Source: Streptomyces sp. NBC_01267 (GTDB lineage: Bacteria > Actinomycetota > Actinomycetes > Streptomycetales > Streptomycetaceae). From it: 64,000 nucleotides of DNA. The position numbers were made by a program, and so were the translations under genes. How positions within the stretch are numbered: position 1 is the stretch's first letter; the number at the start of each line of letters is the position of its first letter. Location: assembly GCF_036241575.1 (NCBI RefSeq), contig NZ_CP108455.1, positions 1,260,501 to 1,324,500 of the forward strand, given 5' to 3'. Shown here piece after piece: positions 1 through 9,290 of this stretch. The notes under the pieces were generated by a model. That model had not been told where the DNA came from and did not search any database. It was given only the letters and a program-made list of their open reading frames with translations.

Positions 1-408
1 TTCGGGGCCCTGCTGATCTGCGCCGCGGGCTACTCCGAGGGCGGCCGGCTGGCCAGGGAGATGCCGGGCTGGCGGGTGATCGGCTGGGCACTGGTGCTGT
101 GCCTGCCCCTGGCCCTGCCCGTCGCGGCCGTGACGCTGGCCGTCGAGCCGGTCCGTCTCACCGGGCACAGCATCGCCGGACTGCTCTGGCTGGCGGCCGG
201 ATCGCAGTTCCTGGGCCTGATCGTCTGGTACCGGGCGATGGCGGAGATCGGGGTCGCCAAGGCCAGCCAGCTCCAGCTCGCACAGCCGCTGCTGACCCTG
301 GTCTCCTCGGTCCTCCTGCTCGGCGAACAGCTGCCGGTCGCCGCTCCGGTGGCGGCCGTCGCGGTCCTCGTGTGCATCGCGGTCACCCAGCGAGTAAAGA
401 CCGGATAG
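1..408 (+). CDS. EamA/DMT-family transporter, C-terminal part (5' truncated)
   Basis: The reading frame is open from base 1, so the start lies left of the window; 135 codons are visible. The segment has about four hydrophobic helices separated by short loops. The motifs WYRAMAEIGVAKASQL and a final helix with GE-x-L spacing are typical of the second EamA repeat of drug/metabolite exporters. The likely role is efflux of a small metabolite across the cytoplasmic membrane; the substrate cannot be told. A strong hairpin at 447-495 follows the stop, so the gene ends its transcription unit. Confidence 0.8.
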   Translation, partial: FGALLICAAGYSEGGRLAREMPGWRVIGWALVLCLPLALPVAAVTLAVEPVRLTGHSIAGLLWLAAGSQFLGLIVWYRAMAEIGVAKASQLQLAQPLLTLVSSVLLLGEQLPVAAPVAAVAVLVCIAVTQRVKTG

Positions 409-446
409 ACCCTGATGTTGCGATTTGTCCAGTGAGCGACTGTTAA

Positions 447-495
447 CCCGGCCCCCAGACCACCCACCGGTCAGAGGTAACGTCTGGGGGCCGGG
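447..495 (+). terminator. Hairpin terminator after the EamA transporter
   Basis: Perfect 14-bp inverted repeat (447-460 with 482-495) around a 21-nt loop, located 38 nt after the transporter stop and before the next gene. No T-run follows, as is usual for Streptomyces terminators. Confidence 0.6.
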
Positions 496-550
496 CGGGC
501 GCCGGGAGCATACGGGGAACTCGCCCGCGACGATCTGCGAAAGGCTGGAT

Positions 551-1411
551 GTGACCGACATCGAACGCGTCGGAGTGGTGGGCTGCGGCCAGATGGGCGC
601 GGGTATTGCAGAGGTCTGCGCCCGTAGCGGCCTGGAGGTGAAGGTCGCCGAGACCACCGGTGAGGCTCTGGAGATAGGCCGCACCCGGCTCCACAACTCC
701 CTCTCGAAGGCCGCGGAGCGCGGCAAGATCACCGAGGAGGAGCGCGACGCGACGCTCGGCCGGCTGAGCTTCACCACCGACCTCGGGGAGTTCGCCGACC
801 GCGATCTCGTCATCGAGGCCGTCGTGGAGAACGAGCAGGTCAAGACCGAGATCTTCCAGGTCCTCGACCAGGTCGTGACCAGCCAGGACGCCATCCTGGC
901 CTCCAACACCTCCTCCATCCCGCTGGTGAAGCTGGCCGTCGCGACGTCCAGGCCGGACCAGGTCATGGGCATCCACTTCTTCAACCCGGCCCCCGTGCAG
1001 CAGCTCGTCGAGCTGATCCCGGCGCTGACCACCTCCGACGAGACCGTCCGGCGCTCCGAGGCGCTGGTGCAGGACGTGCTCGGCAAGCACGCGATCCGCG
1101 CCCAGGACCGCTCCGGTTTCGTGGTCAACGCGCTCCTCATCCCGTATCTGCTCTCCGCGATCCGGATGTTCGAGTCGGGCATCGCGAGCCGCGAGGACAT
1201 CGACAACGGCATGGAGATGGGCTGCGCCCATCCGATGGGTCCGCTGAAGCTCTCCGACCTGATCGGCCTGGACACGGTCGCTTCGGTCGCGGACTCGATG
1301 TACGCCGAGTACAAGGAGCCGCTGTACGCCGCTCCCCCGCTGCTCCAGCGGATGGTGGACGCCGGACGGCTCGGCCGTAAGACGGGGTCGGGCTTCTACC
1401 CGTACTCCTGA
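551..1411 (+). CDS. 3-hydroxybutyryl-CoA / 3-hydroxyacyl-CoA dehydrogenase
   Basis: This 286-residue protein oxidises (S)-3-hydroxyacyl-CoA to 3-ketoacyl-CoA with NAD(P), a step of beta-oxidation or of butyryl-CoA/polyhydroxybutyrate metabolism. The N-terminus has the Rossmann motif VGCGQMGAGIA. The catalytic region contains SNTSS and HFFNP, and the C-terminal helical domain has the DRSGFVVNALL and HPMGPLKLSDLIGLD signatures of the family. The GTG at 551 was chosen because it has an AAAGG site about 7 nt upstream and places the Rossmann fold at the N-terminus; the longer frame from 425 adds about 40 unrelated residues. Length matches the single-function FadB2/Hbd type. Confidence 0.9.
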   Translation: MTDIERVGVVGCGQMGAGIAEVCARSGLEVKVAETTGEALEIGRTRLHNSLSKAAERGKITEEERDATLGRLSFTTDLGEFADRDLVIEAVVENEQVKTEIFQVLDQVVTSQDAILASNTSSIPLVKLAVATSRPDQVMGIHFFNPAPVQQLVELIPALTTSDETVRRSEALVQDVLGKHAIRAQDRSGFVVNALLIPYLLSAIRMFESGIASREDIDNGMEMGCAHPMGPLKLSDLIGLDTVASVADSMYAEYKEPLYAAPPLLQRMVDAGRLGRKTGSGFYPYS

Positions 1412-1421
1412 CCCGGACGAG

Positions 1422-1457
1422 TGAGGGGCGTGTCCGGTGGTCCGGACACGCCCCTCA
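1422..1457. terminator. Bidirectional terminator between convergent genes
   Basis: Perfect 16-bp stem (1422-1437 with 1442-1457) and a 4-nt loop, lying between the dehydrogenase stop (+) and the pheT stop (-). Confidence 0.8.
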
Positions 1458-1508
1458 GCAGATCGCTCTGCGCCACCTCCGCCGACCGGCACGGTGGCCC
1501 GGCAGGAC

Positions 1509-4046
1509 CTACGCCCCGCGCAGCACCGCCCCGGTCCGCTCCGTGGCGAGTGCGACAGCCGCGTCCCGCGCGGTCGTCGCCTCGTCCACGGTGAGCGTGC
1601 GGTCCGCCGCGCGGAAGCGCAGCGCGTACGCCAGGGACTTCTTGCCCGCACCGATCTGGTCACCGGTGAAGACGTCGAACAGCCGCAGCGACTCGAGGAG
1701 TTCACCCGCGCCCTCGCGCAGCGCCGCCTCGACGTCGGCGGCAGGCACACCCGCCGGGACGATCAGCGCGACGTCCTGGGTCGCCACCGGGAAGACGGAG
1801 ATCCGGGGCGCGACGAGCACGGTGGTCGCCCGCTCCAGCACATCCAGCTCGATCTCCATCGCGCAGGTGCGCTCCGGGAGATGGAACGCCTTGATGACGC
1901 GCGGGTGCAGTTCGCCCGCGTGACCGGCGAGTACGTCCTCGCCGTCCACGGTGACGTACAGCGCGGCGCAACGGCCGGGGTGCCACGGCTCGTTGCGGTC
2001 ACCGCGGACGGTCAGCTCGACACCGGCCTCGCGGGCGACGGTACGGGCCGCCTCGACGGCGTCCGCCCAGTCGGCCGGGCGGCCCTTGCCCCACCAGCCG
2101 GACTGCTCGCGCGCACCGGTCAGAACGGCGGCGATGCGGCGCGGCTGGTGCGGCAGTGCGGCGTCGAGCCCGGCGATCTCCTCGTCCGTGGGCCTGCGGT
2201 CGACGGGCAGCCGCGCGGGCACGCCCTGGCCGTCGTTCTCTGCGGGCCGGGGGACGAAGACCAGGCCGGTCTCGAAGAGCGCGAGGTCGTGCGAGCCGCG
2301 TCCGGTGTTGCGCCGCAGCGCGCCGAGCAGACCCGGCAGCAGCGTGGTGCGCAGCGCGGGCTCCTCGTCGGAGAGCGGGTTGACCAGCTTGACCGTGTCA
2401 CGGCGGGGGTCGTCGGCGGCCAGGCCGAGCTGGTCGAACGCCGCGTCGCCGAGGAACGGGTAGCTCAGTGCCTCGACGAAGCCGACACCGGCCAGCGCGC
2501 GGCCGACCCTGCGGTGCAGCCGCTGCCGCGCGGTCAGCCCGCGGCCCGCCGGGGGCCTGGGCAGCGTCGAGGGGAGGTTCTCGTACCCCTCCAGGCGGAT
2601 GACCTCTTCGGCCAGGTCGTTGGGGTAGGCGAGGTCGGGGCGCCAGGACGGCACGGTGACGACCAGTTCGTCCTGCCCGTAGACGTCACAGCCGACCTGC
2701 TGGAGGCGGCGTACGACGGTCTCGCGGCCGTAGGCGACGCCGGCCACCCGGTCGGGGTGGTCGGCGGGCATCGAGATGGTGCGCGGCGCGGACGGCGCGA
2801 TGATCTCGGTGACGCCGGGCTCCGCGGTGCCGCCCGCGAGCAGCACGAGGAGGTCGACGGTCCGCTGGGCGGCTGCCGAGGCGGCCTCCGGGTCGACGCC
2901 CCGCTCGAAGCGCTTGGACGCCTCGGAGGCCAGCTTCTGACGGCGGGCGGTGCGCGAGATGGAGAGCGCGTCGAAGTGCGCGGCCTCGATGACGACCTCG
3001 GTGGTGCCCCGGACCTGTCCGGTGGCGGGGTCGGGCTGCGCGTCGGCGATCTCGGTGTTGGCGCCGCCCATCACCCCGGCCAGGCCGATGGGGCCGCGGT
3101 TGTCGGTGATGACGAGGTCGCCCGCGTCGAGGACGCGTGCGACGCCGTCGAGCGTGGTGAACTTCTCGCCGGGCTCCGCCCTGCGCACCCCGATCGGCCC
3201 GTCGATCCGGGTCCGGTCGTAGGCGTGCAGCGGCTGGCCGAGCTCCAGCATCACGTAGTTGGTGATGTCGACGGCGAGCGAGATCGGGCGCATCCCGGCC
3301 TTCTGCAGACGGCGCTGCAGCCAGATCGGGGAACGGGCCTCGGGGTCGAGACCGACGACCGTACGCGCGGTGAAGCGGTCGCAGCCGTCGGGGGCGGCGA
3401 TCCGCACCGGGTATCCGTCCGCGTTCGGCGCGGGCACGTCCAGCAGCGCCGGGTCGCTCAGCGGCAGGCCGTAGGCGGTGGCGGTCTCCCGGGCCACGCC
3501 GCGGATCGACAGGGCGTACCCGCGGTCCGGGGTGACGGCGATGTCCAGGACCTCGTCGACCAGTTCGAGCAGCGCGATGGCGTCGGTGCCGACCTCGTGC
3601 TCGGGCGGCAGCACGATGATGCCGTGCGAGCCGTCGTCGCCCATGCCCAGCTCGTCGCCGGAGCAGATCATGCCGTGCGAGGTCTTGCCGTACGTCTTGC
3701 GCGCGGCGATGGCGAAGTCACCGGGCAGGACCGCGCCCGGCAGGACCACGACGACCTTGTCGCCGACGGCGAAGTTCCGGGCGCCGCAGACGATCTCCTG
3801 CGGCTCGCCGGTGCCGTTGGCCGTGCCGACGTCGACGGTGCAGAACCGGATCGGCTTCTTGAAGCCCTCCAGCTCCTCGATGGTGAGGACCTTGCCGACG
3901 ACCAGCGGGCCCTTGAGGCCGGCGCCGATCTGCTCGACCGTCTCGACCTCCAGACCGACGCCGATGAGCTTGGCCTGTACGTCACGGCCGGTCTCGGTGG
4001 CGGGGAGATCGACGTACTCCCGCAGCCAGGAAAGCGGGACCCGCAT
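1509..4046 (-). CDS. pheT: Phenylalanine--tRNA ligase beta subunit
   Basis: This 845-residue protein is the large subunit of the alpha2-beta2 phenylalanyl-tRNA synthetase. It contributes tRNA anticodon binding and editing of mischarged Tyr-tRNA. It starts [15 protein letters not shown], and an OB-fold tRNA-binding (EMAP-like) domain follows at about 40-155. The B3/B4 editing and B5 regions are central, and an FDX-ACB anticodon domain occupies roughly the last 95 residues. The ATG overlaps the pheS stop by one base (TGATG), so the two subunits are translationally coupled. Its stop faces a strong bidirectional hairpin. Confidence 0.97.
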   Translation of the reverse strand: MRVPLSWLREYVDLPATETGRDVQAKLIGVGLEVETVEQIGAGLKGPLVVGKVLTIEELEGFKKPIRFCTVDVGTANGTGEPQEIVCGARNFAVGDKVVVVLPGAVLPGDFAIAARKTYGKTSHGMICSGDELGMGDDGSHGIIVLPPEHEVGTDAIALLELVDEVLDIAVTPDRGYALSIRGVARETATAYGLPLSDPALLDVPAPNADGYPVRIAAPDGCDRFTARTVVGLDPEARSPIWLQRRLQKAGMRPISLAVDITNYVMLELGQPLHAYDRTRIDGPIGVRRAEPGEKFTTLDGVARVLDAGDLVITDNRGPIGLAGVMGGANTEIADAQPDPATGQVRGTTEVVIEAAHFDALSISRTARRQKLASEASKRFERGVDPEAASAAAQRTVDLLVLLAGGTAEPGVTEIIAPSAPRTISMPADHPDRVAGVAYGRETVVRRLQQVGCDVYGQDELVVTVPSWRPDLAYPNDLAEEVIRLEGYENLPSTLPRPPAGRGLTARQRLHRRVGRALAGVGFVEALSYPFLGDAAFDQLGLAADDPRRDTVKLVNPLSDEEPALRTTLLPGLLGALRRNTGRGSHDLALFETGLVFVPRPAENDGQGVPARLPVDRRPTDEEIAGLDAALPHQPRRIAAVLTGAREQSGWWGKGRPADWADAVEAARTVAREAGVELTVRGDRNEPWHPGRCAALYVTVDGEDVLAGHAGELHPRVIKAFHLPERTCAMEIELDVLERATTVLVAPRISVFPVATQDVALIVPAGVPAADVEAALREGAGELLESLRLFDVFTGDQIGAGKKSLAYALRFRAADRTLTVDEATTARDAAVALATERTGAVLRGA

Positions 4047-5173
4047 CAGATCTCCATCCCGAACGGCCGGGTGAAACGGATGTCACCCTCGACCATGTCT
4101 CGCATGTCTTCGACGTTGTGGCGGAACATCAGCATCCGTTCGATGCCGAACCCGAAGGCGAATCCGCTGTACTTCCCGGGGTCGACGCCACAGGCGGTCA
4201 GCACCTTGGGGTTGACCATCCCGCAGCCGCCCAGCTCGATCCAGCCCTCGCTGGAGCAGGTACGGCACGGGCGGTCGGGGTTGCCCACCGACGCGCCGCG
4301 GCAGACGTAGCACTGCATGTCCATCTCGGCGGACGGCTCGGTGAACGGGAAGTAGTTCGGGCGCAGCCGGGTGGTCATGTCCTGGCCGAAGAGCGACTGC
4401 ACCATGTGGTCCAGGGTGCCCTTGAGGTCGGCCATGGTCAGGCCCTCGTCCACGGCGAGCAGCTCGATCTGGTGGAAGACCGGGGTGTGCGTGGCGTCCA
4501 GCTCGTCGGTGCGGTAGACCCGCCCCGGGCAGACGACGTAGACGGGCGGCTCACGGTCGAGCAGCGTACGGGCCTGGACGGGCGAGGTGTGGGTGCGCAG
4601 CACGACACCGGACTCGTCGCCCTCGGTGCCCTCCGGGCCCTGGACGAAGAAGGTGTCCTGCATCTGCCGGGCCGGGTGGTCCGGGGTGAAGTTCAGGGCG
4701 TCGAAGTTGAACCACTCCGCCTCGACCTCCGGGCCCTCGGCGACCTCGTACCCCATGGCGACGAAGATGTCCGCGACCCGCTCCATGAACGTGGTCAGCG
4801 GGTGGCGGGCGCCGGCGGGCGTGCGGTCGTGGGGCAGTGTGACGTCCACTGCCTCCTCGACCAGGACGCGCTCGTCGCGCTCGGTCTCCAGCTCGGCCTG
4901 GCGGGCCGCGAGGGCCTTGTTCACCGCGCCGCGCGCCATGCCCACGCGCTTGCCCGCCTCGGCCTTGGCCTGGGGCGGCAGCGCACCGATCTCGCGGTTG
5001 GCGAGCGCCAGCGGCGAGGTGCCGCCGGTGTGCGCCGTCTTCGCGTGTGCGAGCGCGTCGAGGTCGCCCGCGGCGGCGAAGGCGGCGAGCGCCTCGCTCC
5101 GCATGCGCTCGATCTCTTCCGGTTTCAGTGCCTCGACCTCAACTGGGTCGTACGACTTGTTCGGTGCCGACAT
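4046..5173 (-). CDS. pheS: Phenylalanine--tRNA ligase alpha subunit
   Basis: This 375-residue class II synthetase subunit carries the aminoacylation active site. An N-terminal coiled-coil tRNA-binding arm (about 1-100) is followed by the catalytic core, with motif 2 around [21 protein letters not shown] and motif 3 [14 protein letters not shown]. The ATG at 5173 is preceded by GAAGAG and gives the family length. The frame stays open upstream through the kinase region but is not conserved-looking there. No clear T-box or Phe-rich leader peptide is visible in the 167-nt gap to the histidine kinase. Confidence 0.97.
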   Translation of the reverse strand: MSAPNKSYDPVEVEALKPEEIERMRSEALAAFAAAGDLDALAHAKTAHTGGTSPLALANREIGALPPQAKAEAGKRVGMARGAVNKALAARQAELETERDERVLVEEAVDVTLPHDRTPAGARHPLTTFMERVADIFVAMGYEVAEGPEVEAEWFNFDALNFTPDHPARQMQDTFFVQGPEGTEGDESGVVLRTHTSPVQARTLLDREPPVYVVCPGRVYRTDELDATHTPVFHQIELLAVDEGLTMADLKGTLDHMVQSLFGQDMTTRLRPNYFPFTEPSAEMDMQCYVCRGASVGNPDRPCRTCSSEGWIELGGCGMVNPKVLTACGVDPGKYSGFAFGFGIERMLMFRHNVEDMRDMVEGDIRFTRPFGMEI

Positions 5174-5340
5174 CTCTTCCCGTACTTCCGATTGGCTGGC
5201 TGAGGCGACCACCTCGCCGACAGCGACGTCAAGGACGCAAACGTGCCAAAGGTCGAGTCTAGAGGTCTCAGGGGGGCGAAGAAGCCCGCGGTCCGTTCCG
5301 GCTCTCCCGTCGCCCCGGCGTGATGCCGTGCGACGGGTCC

Positions 5341-6477
5341 CTATTTCAGGTGGGCCGGAGTACCCACGGGCAGGATAAATCGGAATTCGGCGCCGCCGCC
5401 GGGCCCGCGGCCCACGGTGATCGTCCCGCCGTGCGCCTCGATGATGCCCTTGACGATGTACAGGCCGAGCCCGGTCCCACCGCGTTTGCTGCCCCGCCAG
5501 AACCGGGTGAAGACACGGCTCATCGACTCCTCGGGGATACCGGGGCCTTCGTCGGTCACGGTGACACCCGTTCCCTTCTCGTCGTCCTTCGCGGCGGCCG
5601 GCGCCACCTCGATGGTGACGGTTCCCTCGCCGTGGCGCACCGCGTTTTCCAGCAGGTTGCCCAGCACCTGGTCGACCTTGTCCGGGTCCGCCCACAGATC
5701 GGGCAGCGGCTGCTGGATGCGGACCACGAACCGGTCGGGGTCCTGTCCGGACGCGGTGTGTGCCTGGATGTGCCGGTCCACTGCGGCGCCGATGTCCACC
5801 GGCTGGCGGCGCAGCTCCAGGCGGCCCGAGTCGATGCGGGAGATGTCGAGCAGCTCGGCGATCAGCCGGGTCACGCGGTTGGCGTCGGCGTCGACGGTCT
5901 CCAGCATGAGCCGCTTCTGGGCGTCGGTGAAGCGCTCCCATTTGGCGAGCAGGGTCGCGGTGAAGCCTTTGACCGAGGTCAGCGGGGAGCGCAGTTCGTG
6001 CGCGACGGTGGCTATCAGCTCGGCGTGGCTGCGCTCGGTGCGCCGCCGGGCCTCGGTGCCCCGGAGCGAGATCACCAGCCGCCGCACGGGCCCGGTGGGG
6101 TGCTCCCGTATGTAGCGTGCGGAGACCAGCACCTCCCGGCCGCCGGGCAGGAGCAGATTGCGCTCGGGCTGTCCGTGCCGGATGGCGAGTCCGCCGTACG
6201 GATCGGTCAGCGTCCACCAGCGGCGGCCCTTGAGGTCCTCCAGGGGCAGCGCCTGCTCCAGCGGGGAGCCGAGTGCGGCTTCCTTCGGTACGGCGGTGAT
6301 CCGTGCGGCGGCGGTGTTGAAGCAGACGACCCGGCCGTTCTCGTCGGCGACGACGAGGCCGTCGGGCAGGTCGTCCGGGGCCACGCCCTGGTACGCCTGT
6401 ACCTCGCCCGGTCCGCCGTACCCGTCCGGTGGCGATCCGTGTCCGTGCGCCGACGTACTGTCCGCTGAGACGGCCAT
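5341..6477 (-). CDS. Orphan PAS-type sensor histidine kinase
   Basis: This 378-residue, apparently soluble kinase has no convincing membrane segment. A PAS-like domain occupies about 30-135. A HisKA domain has the H-box IATVAHELRSPLTSVKGF with His160 as predicted phospho-acceptor. The HATPase core shows the N-box GNLLENAVRHGEG, the G1 box DEGPGI, the F region and the G2 box GGTGLGLYIV, so all catalytic motifs are intact. No response regulator lies beside it; it sits between an rRNA methylase and pheST, all co-directional. Signal and partner are unknown. Confidence 0.9.
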   Translation of the reverse strand: MAVSADSTSAHGHGSPPDGYGGPGEVQAYQGVAPDDLPDGLVVADENGRVVCFNTAAARITAVPKEAALGSPLEQALPLEDLKGRRWWTLTDPYGGLAIRHGQPERNLLLPGGREVLVSARYIREHPTGPVRRLVISLRGTEARRRTERSHAELIATVAHELRSPLTSVKGFTATLLAKWERFTDAQKRLMLETVDADANRVTRLIAELLDISRIDSGRLELRRQPVDIGAAVDRHIQAHTASGQDPDRFVVRIQQPLPDLWADPDKVDQVLGNLLENAVRHGEGTVTIEVAPAAAKDDEKGTGVTVTDEGPGIPEESMSRVFTRFWRGSKRGGTGLGLYIVKGIIEAHGGTITVGRGPGGGAEFRFILPVGTPAHLK

Positions 6478-6502
6478 CCCCGTATCCCACCTCTCCGAAT
6501 AG
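6474..6502 (+). promoter_or_regulatory. Possible antisense SigK-type promoter
   Basis: CCATCC (6474-6479), a 15-nt spacer and CCGAATAG (6495-6502) on the + strand match the spacing of the three SigK-type promoters near 26 and 33 kb. It would drive RNA antisense to the methylase gene at 6532-7389. With no + strand gene downstream, chance similarity is a real possibility. Confidence 0.25.
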
Positions 6503-6531
6503 CGCAGTGGGCCCCCGAGTTGGCCACCCTA

Positions 6532-7389
6532 CTAGCTGGAGGTGACGGAGCGGCACCCTCCCGCAGCACGCTGCGCACGGGCGGACGCGTAGAGGCACAC
6601 GGCGGCGGCCGTCGCGAGGTTGAGGCTCTCCGCCCTGCCGTGGATGGGGACGCGGACCACGGCGTCGGCGAGCGCCCTGGTCTCCTCGGGCAGCCCCCAC
6701 GCCTCGTTGCCGAACACCCAGGCGCTCGGCCCGCCCATGGTGCCCGCGTCGAGTTCGGCGTCCAGGTCGTCGTCGCCCGCGCCGTCGGCCGCGAGGATCC
6801 GTACGCCCGCGGCCTTCAGCCCGGCGACGGCCTGCTCGACGGGGACGCCCACCGCGACCGGCAGATGGAAGTGCGAACCGACCGACGCCCGGACGGACTT
6901 GGGGTTGTACAGGTCGACGGAGGCGTCGGTGAGGACAACGGCGTCGGCCCCGGCGGCGTCCGCGCAGCGCAGCACCGTCCCGGCGTTCCCCGGGTCGCGG
7001 ACGTTCGCGAGGACCGCCACCAGCCTGGGGCGCGCGGCGAGGATCTCCTCGAACGGCGAGTCCAGGAAGCGGCAGACGCCGACGAGGCCCTGCGGGGTGA
7101 CGGTCTGGGAGAGTTCGGCGAGCACCTCGTCGGCGGCGAGATGGATCCGTGCGCCGCCGGACCGGGCCGCCTCGACGATGGACTCGTACCGTTCGGCGGC
7201 CTCGACGGTGGTGAACAGCTCGGTCAGGGTCGGCTCGCCGCCCACCCGGTGCCGGACCGCCTCACGCACGGCCTGCGGCCCCTCGGCGATGAACCGGCGT
7301 TCCTTGGTACGGAAGTTGCGCCGGGCGAGCCGCTTGGCGGCGGCGACGCGCGGGGAACGCGGGGAGATCAGCTCGGCGGGGGTGCCCAT
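6532..7389 (-). CDS. TrmH/SpoU-family RNA 2'-O-methyltransferase
   Basis: This 285-residue SPOUT methyltransferase transfers a methyl group from SAM to a ribose 2'-OH in rRNA or tRNA. The N-terminal substrate-binding domain (about 1-110) is followed by the knotted catalytic domain with motif 1 ANVRDPGNAGTVLRCADAAG, a middle ASVGSHFHLPV segment, and motifs 2/3 VFGNEAWGLPEE and VPIHGRAESLNLATAAAV. The conserved Asn, Arg, Glu and Ser/Asn residues of the family are present. It follows rplT beyond a terminator and precedes the histidine kinase by 54 nt. The exact modified nucleotide cannot be assigned from sequence. Confidence 0.9.
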   Translation of the reverse strand: MGTPAELISPRSPRVAAAKRLARRNFRTKERRFIAEGPQAVREAVRHRVGGEPTLTELFTTVEAAERYESIVEAARSGGARIHLAADEVLAELSQTVTPQGLVGVCRFLDSPFEEILAARPRLVAVLANVRDPGNAGTVLRCADAAGADAVVLTDASVDLYNPKSVRASVGSHFHLPVAVGVPVEQAVAGLKAAGVRILAADGAGDDDLDAELDAGTMGGPSAWVFGNEAWGLPEETRALADAVVRVPIHGRAESLNLATAAAVCLYASARAQRAAGGCRSVTSS

Positions 7390-7466
7390 GGTCGGCGTTT
7401 CACCTTACGTACGTACGGAACTGCGGAGCGTCCGGACGGCGGTGCGTCCGGAGTGTGGAACACAGC

Positions 7467-7497
7467 GGACCCGCAGGCGGTGTCCGCCTGCGGGTCC
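7467..7497 (-). terminator. Terminator of the infC-rpmI-rplT operon
   Basis: Perfect 14-bp stem (7467-7480 with 7484-7497) and a 3-nt loop, 22 nt after the rplT stop on the minus strand. It separates ribosomal-protein transcription from the methylase and kinase genes. Confidence 0.75.
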
Positions 7498-7519
7498 TCC
7501 GTTGAAGAGCTTGCCTGGA

Positions 7520-7906
7520 TCAGGCAGCGGTCTTCGGCGCGTTGACGTCGCTCGGGAGCGCCTTCTGCGCGACCTCGACCAGCGCGGCGAACGCGTTGGT
7601 GTCGTTGACGGCCAGCTCGGCGAGGATCTTGCGGTCCACCTCGATGTTGGCGGCCTTCAGACCCTGGATGAGGCGGTTGTACGTCATGCCGTTCTGGCGG
7701 GCAGCGGCGTTGATGCGCTGGATCCACAGCTGACGGAAGTCGCCCTTGCGCTTCTTGCGGTCGTTGTAGTTGTAGACCAGGGAGTGGGTGACCTGCTCCT
7801 TGGCCTTGCGGTACAGGCGCGAACGCTGACCGCGGTAGCCCTTGGCCGCTTCGAGAATTGCCCGGCGCTTCTTGTGGGCGTTGACTGCCCGCTTGACGCG
7901 TGCCAC
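7520..7906 (-). CDS. rplT: 50S ribosomal protein L20
   Basis: This 128-residue, highly basic protein starts [15 protein letters not shown] and contains the L20 signature around [18 protein letters not shown] and [14 protein letters not shown]20 binds 23S rRNA early in large-subunit assembly. It is third in the infC-rpmI-rplT order conserved across bacteria, 105 nt after rpmI, and is followed by a strong hairpin. Confidence 0.98.
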   Translation of the reverse strand: MARVKRAVNAHKKRRAILEAAKGYRGQRSRLYRKAKEQVTHSLVYNYNDRKKRKGDFRQLWIQRINAAARQNGMTYNRLIQGLKAANIEVDRKILAELAVNDTNAFAALVEVAQKALPSDVNAPKTAA

Positions 7907-8011
7907 TAGTTGACTCCTTGTAGCGGGGCCGTGGGTGAACTCACACGGCCCGGAAACGAATTGGTCCCGGTCCCGATATCGCGCCCCCGACGGTCACCGG
8001 GGGCTGCGACA

Positions 8012-8206
8012 TCACTTGCCGAGAAGCTTCTTGATCTTCTTGGCGTCGGCCGGGGCCACCACGACGGTGCCGGTCAGCGAACGCGTCTTCTTGGACGACT
8101 TGTGCTCAAGCAGGTGGCGCTTGCCGGCGCGCTCACGGAGCACCTTGCCGGAGCCGGTGATCTTGAAGCGCTTGCTGGCACCGCTGTGCGTCTTGTTCTT
8201 CGGCAT
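8012..8206 (-). CDS. rpmI: 50S ribosomal protein L35
   Basis: This 64-residue basic protein begins [15 protein letters not shown], the classic L35 N-terminus, and ends with a KKIKKLL-type tail. It is a structural component of the large ribosomal subunit. It lies 122 nt after infC, with a small intercistronic hairpin between them. Confidence 0.98.
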   Translation of the reverse strand: MPKNKTHSGASKRFKITGSGKVLRERAGKRHLLEHKSSKKTRSLTGTVVVAPADAKKIKKLLGK

Positions 8207-8300
8207 CGCGCCGTTCTCTCCTCGTCAGTGACGCTCCCCCGGTGCGGGCACCGGCAGCCAGGAGCGTCAGATCGTTGGTATGTGTTCCGGGCGGAACCCC

Positions 8301-8323
8301 GGGGCCGCCTGGGTGGCGGCCCC
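8301..8323 (-). other. Intercistronic hairpin between infC and rpmI
   Basis: A 9-bp G/C stem (8301-8309 with 8315-8323) with a 5-nt loop lies just after the infC stop. It could be a partial terminator or a processing/stability element setting the IF-3 to L35 ratio. Confidence 0.35.
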
Positions 8324-8328
8324 CCTGG

Positions 8329-8991
8329 TCACGCTTCGGAGGTGGTCTCGGCCGGTGCTTCGGCCTCCGCCTCGGCCGGAGCCTCGGTGGCCTCGTCCGC
8401 GGACCCCTCGGTCGCGTAGCCCTGGCGCTCCGCCTTGCGGGCGGCCTGAGCCTCGCGCGCCTCGGCCATGGCCTCGGTCTTCTTCTTGTGCGGGCCAAGA
8501 ACCATGATCATGTTTCGGCCGTCCTGCTTCGGGTTCGACTCGATGAACCCGAGGTCCTCGACGTCCGAAGCGAGACGCTGGAGCAGCCGGAAGCCCAGTT
8601 CGGGACGGGACTGCTCACGGCCACGGAACATGATCGTGATCTTGACCTTGTCGCCCTGCTTGAGGAAGCGCACGACGTGACCCTTTTTGGTGTCGTAGTC
8701 GTGCGGGTCGATCTTCGGCCGGAGCTTCATCTCCTTGATGACCGTGTGCGCCTGGTTCTTGCGCGCCTCACGGGCCTTCATGGCCGACTCGTACTTGAAC
8801 TTCCCGTAATCCATGAGCTTGCACACGGGCGGACGGGCGGTCGCCGCGACCTCGACCAGGTCGAGGTCGTACTCCTGTGCCAGCTCCAGGGCCTTGGCAA
8901 GCGGCACGATGCCGACCTGCTCGCCACTGGGTCCGACAAGTCGCACCTCGGGAACGCGAATCCGGTCGTTGATGCGGGGCTCGGCGCTGAT
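8329..8991 (-). CDS. infC: Translation initiation factor IF-3, probable ATC start
   Basis: IF-3 binds the 30S subunit, prevents 50S joining and proofreads the start codon. The protein (about 220 residues) opens [20 protein letters not shown]. It has the central [18 protein letters not shown] region and the C-terminal rRNA-binding domain with [13 protein letters not shown], then an Ala/Glu-rich tail. A strong GAGGAGG at 8996-9002 sits 4 nt before ATC 8991-8989, the codon that aligns with the normal IF-3 N-terminus. The nearest conventional start is GTG at 9015, which would place the Shine-Dalgarno site inside the gene. A rare start codon is established for E. coli infC autoregulation; its use here is inferred. 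Confidence 0.9.
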   Translation of the reverse strand: MSAEPRINDRIRVPEVRLVGPSGEQVGIVPLAKALELAQEYDLDLVEVAATARPPVCKLMDYGKFKYESAMKAREARKNQAHTVIKEMKLRPKIDPHDYDTKKGHVVRFLKQGDKVKITIMFRGREQSRPELGFRLLQRLASDVEDLGFIESNPKQDGRNMIMVLGPHKKKTEAMAEAREAQAARKAERQGYATEGSADEATEAPAEAEAEAPAETTSEA

Positions 8992-9075
8992 GGATCCTCC
9001 TCGGTAGCACCACACGGCTCTCTGGCAGACAGCCGCGTAACGTCTGTATCGACAGACCAACCGCACTGGAACATG

Positions 9076-9095
9076 AAAAACGCCCCGGACGGGAC
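9076..9095 (-). promoter_or_regulatory. Terminator-like hairpin in the infC leader (possible attenuator)
   Basis: On the minus strand a short G/C hairpin (9091-9095 with 9082-9086, 4-nt loop, one G-U pair) is followed by G and five T (9076-9080). A T5 run is rare in this GC-rich genome, and it lies about 85 nt upstream of infC. The stem is only 5 bp, so the call is tentative. Confidence 0.4.
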
Positions 9096-9260
9096 ACAGG
9101 CGGGAGCTCCTCACATACCGGAGCACCGCCGCGTCAACCGCGGGGCGCACATCGGGTGGCTTCCATCGTCCGTACGGAACGATGGGCGCCGCCTGACCGG
9201 TGACCCGCCGTCCCGGAGGACAGTCAGGTGGGAGATCGGAGCCTCCACTTGTGGGCCGAG

Positions 9261-9290
9261 CACATAGGTGTCCGGCCGGTCGTTACACAA
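9261..9290 (-). promoter_or_regulatory. Candidate promoter for infC operon
   Basis: On the minus strand, TTGTGT (9290-9285), an 18-nt spacer and TATGTG (9266-9261) loosely resemble a housekeeping promoter. It would give a leader of roughly 260 nt. Matches to the consensus are weak. Confidence 0.25.

Noticed and set aside
1437..4310. Very long + strand frame opposite pheT/pheS (957 codons)
   Set aside because: It is the high-GC antisense shadow of pheT/pheS. Its translation is compositionally biased, without any recognisable motif, and the minus-strand genes are certain.
5174..5340. Possible T-box or Phe leader-peptide attenuator upstream of pheS
   Set aside because: No T-box core, no run of Phe codons in a short ORF and no terminator/antiterminator pair could be seen in the 167-nt gap.
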